Of a stretch of 9,822 nucleotides of DNA, positions 4,757 to 9,822 are shown piece by piece. The translations under genes and the position numbers were made by a program. Source of the stretch: JBBRZF01 sp038236965 (GTDB lineage Bacteria > Acidobacteriota > Terriglobia > Terriglobales > Acidobacteriaceae). Where the stretch lies: positions 1 through 9,822 of the forward strand of contig JBBRZF010000133.1 in NCBI GenBank assembly GCA_038236965.1. Direction: 5' to 3'. The first letter of the stretch is position 1. Each line of letters starts with the position of its first letter. The notes under the pieces were generated by a model. It was not told where the DNA came from, did not search any database, and saw only the letters and a program-made list of their open reading frames with translations.

Positions 4757-7312
4757 TCAGAACTCGTACTTCAACGAGATCGTGCCTGTTTTCGCGTGGA
4801 AATCACGCGGAATCACAGGCCCCTGAAAGCTCTTTTCGTTGTAGTCGAAGTAGTTGAATGCGCCCTTCGCGGTCACGCCCTTAAAGATTTCAACCGCAAT
4901 AGACGCGGACGGTTTGTGCCAGAACATTCCGAGCGTGCCCAGAGGCGCGCGCGGATTCGGACCTGGCAGGAATGCAACCGTCCCAACGGCGTTCACGTTC
5001 CCGAATGCATCGACGGGAACCACGAACTCCGTGGTCTGGCTGTCGCCGCGATACCAGTTGCTGAAGCCGCTGTCGCTGGTCAGGTCATAACCGGCCATAA
5101 GCGTTACCCGCTTGACCGGCTTGATCATCACGTTGAAGTACCCTGAGTTCGTGTCCGTCTTGTACCGGAGAACCAGCGGCACGCTATTAGTGTTTACCGT
5201 TGCATCCGGGTTCAAGCAGAAGGCGATCGGCCCTCCTGGTCCAGCCGGGACACGCCCTGCCGTTATCGGCAGGCACGAAGGCGTGGTGGAGAACAGGTCG
5301 TTGTAGTTGTAGCCGAAGTCCACGGCAATCCAATCTTTCGGAGTCAACGTGAAATTCAGGCTGTAGTCACGCATGTGGTCAGAGTGACGCGAAGGAGTGT
5401 AATTGGCTGGCCAGAAATTCTCTGGATCGCTTTTCCCTTCGATGTCATTGATGCTGCCGCTCAGAGATGCCCAAGTGGACACCTTATAAGAACTGCGCAT
5501 CTTGAAACGATACAAACGGCGTGGACTGATGCGGGTGAACTGGTTGCTGTTTTGCGTGGCTTCCAGATCCGCGTTCAAGCGCCAGCCATCCACCGGCATG
5601 GAATGGAAGCCAAGCAGGACCGTATGCTCGGTGATGTCCTCGGTCGCGAGTTCGTCCGGAGAAGGCGTTACTACTACCGGAACGGGGGCAGCGAACGTCG
5701 TCGCAATCGTGGTGGTGAAATCCTTGATCTTCAGATACCGGTTTCCAAAGCGGTAGCCAAGGTGCGCCGCGAAGCGCTTGTTCGCTTCCCACTCGATAGT
5801 AGCGGTGTTGAATGTGGAGGCTTCGCCCATAAACGTCAGAAATTTCTCAGCCGTTAGGTCCGCGCCCGAGCTAGCTGTGCGGGCCGGAAGACCAACGGTC
5901 GGAACGCCCAGACAACTCGAGGCGCCGCCGGGCGAACCCGGAGGAGAAAAGATGGTAGTGCCCACCAGCGTGTTAGCAAAACAAGCGACTTCATTGCTGT
6001 TCCAGTTCCCTGGAATCCGCCAATTCAACCAATGGAACTGGTTGCTCAAGCTCCACTGATCGTTGAAGTGATAGGTGAACCCAAGCTCGGCATGCCCTTC
6101 CACTCGCTTCGTTTTTCCCGGCCCCGTGAACTGGTAGCTCACTTCGTTCGTGCGGGTCACTAGTCCATACGCGATCTCGTTGAAAACCGGCATCTTTAGT
6201 TCAGCCGAGCTATAGCCGCCCTGCGCCGTGATGTCCAGCTTCTTCCAGTAGTTCGACTGGAAGGATAGCTGCGACGTAGGGACGTTGGTCCGTGTATAGC
6301 TGTTGCGGTTATAAGAGAAATATACGTTGCACTTCAGGTTGGGTGTGAGCGTGTTGCCCGTAACCGGCGATGTGGGAAGAAGCGACGGAGCAACCGCAGG
6401 AGTCGAACATGGCTGGCTATAGAACGGATCGAATACAAGCCCGATGTCGATCGGTACGGCCACGGCAGGCGCCAGCGGATTGAAGGCTACAAAATCCCGG
6501 AACGGCGCGTCCGTCATCGACGTGTCCAGCTTATTATGCTCGTAGAACTGGTCGAAGCTGATGCTGGTTCTGGGAGCAAACTTGAAGTCCACTCCTATCT
6601 GGTAACGGTCCGAACGGTTGCGGAAATCGTTCGACAGGTTGATGTCCGTGCCTTCGTGGAAGCTGCTGAGAGCCGGACCTTGATTATCATTACGCGTGAA
6701 TCCCAACCGAACACGGAACGGAGCCTGGGGAGCGATCGTCAGGTTGAAATCGCCCATGTTCCGCCGCGTATCCATGAAATGCGGCGACCGGTTGTTCGGC
6801 ACAAAAACATTTGCCGGATTCAGCGGGTTCGCCAGCAGGTTGTAGTCGAAATAGTTCTGGTCGCGCCGGTACGTGGCCGAAAAGTCATACCACTTGCTCT
6901 TCGACATACGCAGCCGCGAGGCACTCTGGGGATCGCCGCCGTAACCGAAGTTACTGAGGAACAGCGAATCGAAGATCGTGCCCGTATGGTTCAGCGAACG
7001 CATGCTGAGCGTGAAGTCCAGCAACCGGGGACCCTGTTGCAGGTTCTCCAGCGTGTTGTACATCGACTTGTTGCCGTCCACGCCGACGAAGCGGTAGCCG
7101 AGTTCGAAGCTCTGCTGCACAACGTAGTCGCCGCTGACCTTGCCTTGATTCGGTTCCTGCGAGAAAGCTGCCGCCGACGTCAGCAAAACAACGGTCATCG
7201 TGAAAATTATCAGGATACGGTTCATCAGGATACGGTTCATACGGATACTCCGGTCGAGGCGCGTTCCCCTGTGAAGGGAGCACCCGGGCGTGTTCTGTTT
7301 CGTGTATGCCAT
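4757..7312 (-). CDS. MtrB/PioB-type outer-membrane beta-barrel of the decaheme conduit
   Basis: The 851-residue protein has a signal peptide with its hydrophobic core at about 34-49 (cleavage near AAAFSQ). A long alternating-pattern region rich in aromatic residues follows, with many Asn/Asp/Ser turns, and the protein ends TGTISLKYEF, whose final Phe is typical of proteins inserted by the BAM machinery. MtrB and PioB form a pore that sheathes a decaheme cytochrome across the outer membrane, and the gene for such a cytochrome lies 12 bp upstream. Six cysteines in the mature part fall in three close pairs (302/328, 444/467, 680/699), each bracketing a Pro/Gly-rich stretch, probably surface loops. 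Two starts are plausible: ATG at 7312 behind a strong GGGAGG, used here, and ATG at 7240 behind GGAG, which gives a more usual signal-peptide length. The protein is longer than Shewanella MtrB (about 700). Confidence is high for the family and low for the exact start. Confidence 0.88.
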   Translation of the reverse strand: MAYTKQNTPGCSLHRGTRLDRSIRMNRILMNRILIIFTMTVVLLTSAAAFSQEPNQGKVSGDYVVQQSFELGYRFVGVDGNKSMYNTLENLQQGPRLLDFTLSMRSLNHTGTIFDSLFLSNFGYGGDPQSASRLRMSKSKWYDFSATYRRDQNYFDYNLLANPLNPANVFVPNNRSPHFMDTRRNMGDFNLTIAPQAPFRVRLGFTRNDNQGPALSSFHEGTDINLSNDFRNRSDRYQIGVDFKFAPRTSISFDQFYEHNKLDTSMTDAPFRDFVAFNPLAPAVAVPIDIGLVFDPFYSQPCSTPAVAPSLLPTSPVTGNTLTPNLKCNVYFSYNRNSYTRTNVPTSQLSFQSNYWKKLDITAQGGYSSAELKMPVFNEIAYGLVTRTNEVSYQFTGPGKTKRVEGHAELGFTYHFNDQWSLSNQFHWLNWRIPGNWNSNEVACFANTLVGTTIFSPPGSPGGASSCLGVPTVGLPARTASSGADLTAEKFLTFMGEASTFNTATIEWEANKRFAAHLGYRFGNRYLKIKDFTTTIATTFAAPVPVVVTPSPDELATEDITEHTVLLGFHSMPVDGWRLNADLEATQNSNQFTRISPRRLYRFKMRSSYKVSTWASLSGSINDIEGKSDPENFWPANYTPSRHSDHMRDYSLNFTLTPKDWIAVDFGYNYNDLFSTTPSCLPITAGRVPAGPGGPIAFCLNPDATVNTNSVPLVLRYKTDTNSGYFNVMIKPVKRVTLMAGYDLTSDSGFSNWYRGDSQTTEFVVPVDAFGNVNAVGTVAFLPGPNPRAPLGTLGMFWHKPSASIAVEIFKGVTAKGAFNYFDYNEKSFQGPVIPRDFHAKTGTISLKYEF
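7211..7240. repeat. 15-bp tandem duplication in the barrel gene's signal-peptide region
   Basis: CAGGATACGGTTCAT occurs twice head to tail (7211-7225 and 7226-7240), encoding MNRIL-MNRIL on the minus strand. Each copy supplies an in-frame ATG. A related partial sequence, ACGGATAC, follows at 7241. The duplication keeps the frame and lies just before the hydrophobic core of the signal peptide. Confidence 0.9.
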
Positions 7313-7324
7313 GGTTTCCTCCCT

Positions 7325-8275
7325 TTATTTGAAAAAGATATTGCTCGCGTTCGAGCCGTGTATCTGTGCGTGACACATCGTGCAAGCCTGGCTCTTGGTG
7401 TTCTGCGGATGCGGTCCTGCAGGGATGGAGCTGTGGCATTCCAGGCAAAGAGAGTTCACCCGCGCCCGCGTCAACAACCGCGGATTCGTCGAGCCGTGGG
7501 GCGTATGGCAAGCCGAACAACCTTCCGACTTCACCGGTTGATGTTCGAAAACGAACGGGCCCTTCTTGTCGGAATGGCACTTGAAGCAAACCTGCGATTG
7601 GTCAGCCTGCGCACGAAGCTGTTTGCTCACGCTGCCGCCGTGCGCGTTGTGACAATCAGAGCACGCGACCAGACCTTCCAATACGCGATGACGGAAGGGC
7701 TTCATGAAGTCGGCCTTCTGCTCCGCATGGCAGCTGAAGCATAGGGTCGGCTGGCGCTGCGTCAAAAGGTATTGTGGTTCCTTTGCATGATGCGGCGAGT
7801 GACAACTCGTGCAGCTCACGCCGTTCTTGTTGTGCACAGAGCGCTGGAAAGACATGTGCTCCAAGTTCGACTCATGACAGGTCAGACAGCGCTCCGAGAT
7901 CTCCTTCGAACTGGCTTCCGAGAAACGGAAGATCTTCGTCTTGTCGCCGCCGCCTGCTACGTGCGCAGCGCCCGAGCCGTGACAGGATTCGCATCCGTGC
8001 CAGTCATCGCCACGTCCCTTGGCAAACGTGGTCTTGTAATGCGACGTTGCATCGATCTGCTTGAACTGCGGTTCGTGACAACCTTTGCAGGTCTCAGAGC
8101 CCACGTACTGACCGCTGTCAGCCGCCGGAGTCATCTTGGATTGGGTTTGCGTGGCATTAGCCTTCGTTCCCGGGTCCTGCTTGGCGGCCGACAACTGCAC
8201 CGCTCCCAGCACCAGCACCACCGAAACGATGACCAACCACATCAGGTAACGCTTGAGCGTCCGTGGATCTTTCAT
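7325..8275 (-). CDS. Decaheme c-type cytochrome of the MtrA/DmsE/PioA family
   Basis: The 316-residue protein starts with a basic, hydrophobic leader (about 1-31, MKDPRTLKRY then a core ending LSA), which is either a cleaved signal peptide or a membrane anchor. It has exactly ten CxxCH motifs, at 63, 95, 130, 155, 179, 205, 230, 253, 277 and 298, separated by a short spacer rich in Thr, Gln and Lys (32-57). Ten hemes in about 260 residues, with histidine-rich spacing such as SVHNKNGVSCTSCHSPH, is the layout of MtrA/DmsE/PioA, the heme wire that sits inside an MtrB-type barrel. The barrel gene follows after 12 bp in the same direction, which supports the pairing. The ATG at 8275 has AAGGAG five bases upstream. 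It is the first gene of its unit, and no CRP-like palindrome pair could be found in front of it, unlike the other promoters here. The length is close to that of Shewanella MtrA. Confidence 0.92.
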   Translation of the reverse strand: MKDPRTLKRYLMWLVIVSVVLVLGAVQLSAAKQDPGTKANATQTQSKMTPAADSGQYVGSETCKGCHEPQFKQIDATSHYKTTFAKGRGDDWHGCESCHGSGAAHVAGGGDKTKIFRFSEASSKEISERCLTCHESNLEHMSFQRSVHNKNGVSCTSCHSPHHAKEPQYLLTQRQPTLCFSCHAEQKADFMKPFRHRVLEGLVACSDCHNAHGGSVSKQLRAQADQSQVCFKCHSDKKGPFVFEHQPVKSEGCSACHTPHGSTNPRLLTRARVNSLCLECHSSIPAGPHPQNTKSQACTMCHAQIHGSNASNIFFK

Positions 8276-8820
8276 CCTCGCTCCTTCACTTCTCTATCAA
8301 CTGCGACCGCCAATCGCTGGCAGCCTGAATTTGAGTACAGCCGCAAGCTATCGGGTATATCGGGCATCAACTCTTGCGGCGAAGCCATTCTCTTATGAGT
8401 GATACCAAAATCAAGTGACCAACTGTCGCGTCGCAATATTGTCACTTCCGATTCGGGAGCGATTCAAGACGTTCCAAAAGCGAAATCTGATTGCACGCGA
8501 ATCGCTCGAAAGATATATCGACGAAACTCGATATAACTTCTCGCGCATCACGAGCGACGGTGACGAAAGCCACAACGAGAGACTCGCGCCATATCGCGCC
8601 ATGAACGACACAATACGCCAACTGACGTACTTTGCACAGTGACGTAGATGTTCTTAGGTATTTTTTTGCAGAATGAAACTTGCTACAGCGCGAGTGCCGA
8701 GAAGCGAATAGCGGCCAAAGGAAGGCAGAGTCGAAACATTATCTCTTAGCAATAGAGACGCCCCCACTTTTCGGGTAGAGGCCTGGCTATTGTGGCCGGT
8801 CAGTGTGCGTTGCTGCCGGA
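8276..8820. other. 545-bp stretch without a convincing gene
   Basis: This region must hold the promoter of the decaheme gene, but I see no good -35/-10 pair and no paired CRP-like site. An 8-bp inverted repeat lies at 8514-8535. A GTG-started frame of 75 codons runs on the plus strand (8415-8642) and a 66-codon frame runs opposite (8611-8411); neither has a ribosome binding site or a recognisable family. The right end directly follows the truncated CRP-type gene, and translation of the neighbouring frames there shows no lost helix-turn-helix. Confidence 0.45.
8514..8535. repeat. Short perfect inverted repeat in the gene-poor gap
   Basis: TATATCGA (8514-8521) and TCGATATA (8528-8535) are separated by six bases. 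It could be an operator or a small hairpin. It lies about 240 bp upstream of the decaheme gene, and no function can be assigned. Confidence 0.4.
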
Positions 8821-9324
8821 TCAGGCGCGGGCTGAGACTCGGGCTAGCCGCGGACGACGCGTCCTTGTTAATCCGATGGAGCGAACCCGTTCATAGGCCG
8901 CGTGCAGATCCTGACTCAGCATCTGTACCACCAGCATGCAAGTCTCACGATGGTCGCGAAGGAATTTCAAGAGCTCCTTGCGTTTAACAAAGACGACCTT
9001 CGAGGAATCCAGCAGTTCTGCCGTGACTTCGTAAGCCGTGCCGGCCATCGTCGCGCCCAGTCCCAATACTTCTCCGGGACCGGCAATGCGCAACATCAGA
9101 CGTTTCCCGTTCTCCGAACAGATCGAGAGCTTGGCACGCCCTTCGCACAGGACATAGATGCCTCGCGAAGGACGTCCTTCAGCAAACAGCAACGTCCCCT
9201 TCGCATGGGTCGACGCCGTCTTGATCGTATCGAATCCCTGGAGGGCCTCAACCGGCATATCGCAGAAGAGCCGGTCGGCCCGGAAATCGCAACTGAAGCA
9301 ACTTGCCTGTGTATCGCTTTCCAT
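8821..9324 (-). CDS. CRP/FNR-type sensor protein lacking the DNA-binding domain
   Basis: From the ATG at 9324 the product is 167 residues. The N-terminus carries C-x2-C-x8-C (Cys9, 12 and 21, in ASCFSCDFRADRLFCDMP), which could bind an iron-sulfur cluster or sense redox state. A cNMP-binding-type beta-roll follows (about 27-122, with GTLLFAEGRPSRGIYVLCEG), then the start of the dimerisation helix (VQMLSQDLHAAYERVRSIG). The phosphate-binding motif of cAMP-binding CRP is not recognisable in GPGEVLGLGATMAGTAYEV. The frame ends RTRRPRLARVSARA where relatives continue into a winged helix-turn-helix, so about 60-80 residues are missing. No continuation is visible in the other frames. It is therefore a remnant, a frameshift product or a functional sensor-only protein. 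An in-frame GTG at 9396 behind GAGG could add 24 residues, but that stretch contains the operator and looks non-coding. Confidence 0.7.
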   Translation of the reverse strand: MESDTQASCFSCDFRADRLFCDMPVEALQGFDTIKTASTHAKGTLLFAEGRPSRGIYVLCEGRAKLSICSENGKRLMLRIAGPGEVLGLGATMAGTAYEVTAELLDSSKVVFVKRKELLKFLRDHRETCMLVVQMLSQDLHAAYERVRSIGLTRTRRPRLARVSARA

Positions 9325-9333
9325 AACGTTCCA

Positions 9334-9339
9334 TTTATA
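9334..9339 (-). promoter_or_regulatory. Possible -10 box of the truncated CRP-type gene
   Basis: The minus strand reads TATAAA here, placing a transcript start near 9327. The palindrome at 9360-9375 would then be centred at about -41, the usual position of an activator touching the -35 region. Translation from the ATG at 9324 would need an almost leaderless messenger, with only GGAA as a weak ribosome binding site. Confidence 0.4.
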
Positions 9340-9359
9340 GCTAATGAAATGGCGCTTGC

Positions 9360-9375
9360 AGTGATTACAATCACT
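9360..9375. promoter_or_regulatory. CRP-like operator upstream of the truncated CRP-type gene
   Basis: AGTGATTACAATCACT has 6-bp arms (AGTGAT / ATCACT) forming a perfect inverted repeat and fits GTGA-N6-TCAC. Its centre is 43.5 bp upstream of the ATG at 9324. It shares most bases with the minus-strand reading of the site at 152-167. Confidence 0.65.
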
Positions 9376-9381
9376 TTTCGC

Positions 9382-9397
9382 CGTGACCCTCCGCACA
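9382..9397. promoter_or_regulatory. Degenerate second CRP-like operator, distal site of the right pair
   Basis: CGTGACCCTCCGCACA has an intact GTGA and, six bases on, GCAC in place of TCAC. Its centre (9389.5) is exactly 22 bp from that of the perfect palindrome at 9360-9375, repeating the spacing seen at the two other promoters. Alone it would be unremarkable; the spacing gives it weight. Confidence 0.4.
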
Positions 9398-9550
9398 ACA
9401 AACCTCGCAAAATCAAAACTTTACGCCTGCTTAAATTTCGTTCTTTCAGGCCAGTGGGCCCATTTGTGACGACTCTTCCGGCAATGCTGCAACTTCTGTC
9501 GAAGCTCGCGCCCTCCGTTGCCCTTCTCCTTTTTTTTTCGTCTTCCAATG

Positions 9551-9578
9551 AAAAGAGGCACCGCCGAAGCAGTGCCTC
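9551..9578 (-). terminator. Intrinsic terminator behind the right-edge regulator gene
   Basis: On the minus-strand transcript GAGGCACUGC pairs with GCGGUGCCUC (10 bp with one G-U pair) around a UUCG tetraloop, followed by UUUU and then CAUU. It starts 93 bases after the stop codon of the right-edge CRP-type gene, so the two regulator genes are separate transcription units. The rest of the gap between those genes (9398-9671) shows nothing else recognisable. Confidence 0.8.
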
Positions 9579-9671
9579 CCTGTAATGAATGCTTACGTAT
9601 AAGTAATAGAAGACCGCTCCCGCCGCTGACTAACGTGCCGCGACAGGTTCTTGCATGATCAGGCTGGCCGC

Positions 9672-9822
9672 CTAAACGGTCGCCAATGCCTTCAGCGCTG
9701 CCTTGTTTTTGATCAACAGCGTCGAACCCTTGGCCAGAATAATCTGCCGCTTCTTCAGTTCCGCGAATAAGCGCGTAACTGTTTCCCGCGACGTGCCGAT
9801 CATCTGGGCTATCTCTTCGTGA
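9672..9822 (-). CDS. C-terminal DNA-binding end of a CRP/FNR-type regulator, cut by the right edge
   Basis: The last 50 codons of a gene entering from the right end at TAG (9674-9672). The visible protein contains HEEIAQMIGTSRETVTRLF, a winged helix-turn-helix. The recognition helix S-R-E-T-V-T-R is followed by AELKKRQIILAKGSTLLIKN, the wing. The R-E-x3-R pattern is that of E. coli CRP, whose Arg180, Glu181 and Arg185 read the TGTGA half-site; FNR has a different signature. This protein is therefore a good candidate for binding the GTGA-N6-TCAC palindromes in this window. The sensor domain lies outside, so the signal cannot be named. It is too short to say whether it is a paralogue of the HTH-less protein next door. 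Confidence 0.9.
   Translation of the reverse strand, partial: HEEIAQMIGTSRETVTRLFAELKKRQIILAKGSTLLIKNKAALKALATV

Noticed and set aside
6536..7744. Plus-strand frame of 402 codons spanning the barrel and decaheme genes
   Set aside because: It crosses two real genes in antisense, including their junction and ribosome binding site. Its Arg/Val/Ala-rich composition is typical of a shadow frame.
8399..8445. GTGA and TCAC half-sites upstream of the decaheme gene
   Set aside because: Half-sites occur (GTGA at 8399 and 8415, TCAC at 8442), but none has a partner at the six-base spacing, so they do not form a CRP-like operator.
8415..8642. Plus-strand GTG-started 75-codon frame in the gene-poor gap
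   Set aside because: It has no ribosome binding site and no recognisable family, and a similar-sized frame lies opposite. The composition is plausible for a small protein, but this is not enough to call a gene.
9530..9538. Run of T on the plus strand next to a hairpin, as a possible plus-strand terminator
   Set aside because: The T-run lies before, not after, the hairpin on the plus strand. The hairpin works as a terminator only on the minus strand, with the four T at 9554-9551.
9096..9548. Minus-strand 150-codon frame overlapping the CRP-type gene
   Set aside because: It overlaps the supported CRP-type frame and its promoter, and its translation (Arg/Ser-rich) has no domain.

Overview
All recognisable genes lie on the minus strand. 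The window is dominated by multiheme c-type cytochromes: 29 heme-attachment motifs are spread over four proteins. The organism is a GC-rich Gram-negative bacterium. A CRP-family protein with an N-terminal C-x2-C-x8-C cluster, combined with a CbcL/ImcH/MtrA/MtrB gene set, suggests an acidobacterium, but this is a moderate-confidence guess from gene content only.

In transcription order (right to left) the layout is as follows. 9822-9672: the C-terminal DNA-binding end of a CRP/FNR-type regulator that enters from the right edge, followed by an intrinsic terminator. 9324-8821: a second CRP-type protein that has the sensor domain but no helix-turn-helix. 8820-8276: about 545 bp without a convincing gene. 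8275-7325: a decaheme MtrA/DmsE/PioA-type cytochrome. 7312-4757: an MtrB/PioB-type outer-membrane beta-barrel, closed by a strong intrinsic terminator. 4756-4391: a regulatory gap with two CRP-like palindromes. 4390-4100: a small monoheme cytochrome c. 4040-2043: a CbcL-like fusion of 11 c-type hemes and a membrane cytochrome b. 1837-296: an ImcH-like seven-heme NapC/NirT-type membrane cytochrome. 295-68: a second regulatory gap with two CRP-like palindromes. 67-1: the first 22 codons of another gene that leaves at the left edge.

Read together, this is a nearly complete trans-envelope electron conduit. CbcL-like and ImcH-like proteins would exchange electrons with the quinone pool in the inner membrane. 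The small cytochrome could carry electrons across the periplasm, and the decaheme/barrel pair would pass them through the outer membrane. No MtrC/OmcA-type extracellular cytochrome is visible in the window. The direction of flow cannot be decided from sequence: the Geobacter parallels suggest export to metals or electrodes, while the MtrAB-only layout also resembles the Fe(II)-oxidising PioAB and MtoAB systems.

The most striking regulatory signal is a pair of GTGA-N6-TCAC palindromes, centres exactly 22 bp apart, found in front of the small cytochrome (4513-4550), the left-edge gene (152-189) and the truncated CRP-type gene (9360-9397, with one degenerate half-site). The recognition helix of the right-edge regulator carries the CRP-type R-E-x3-R signature expected to read such sites. 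This suggests a local regulator-cytochrome regulon.
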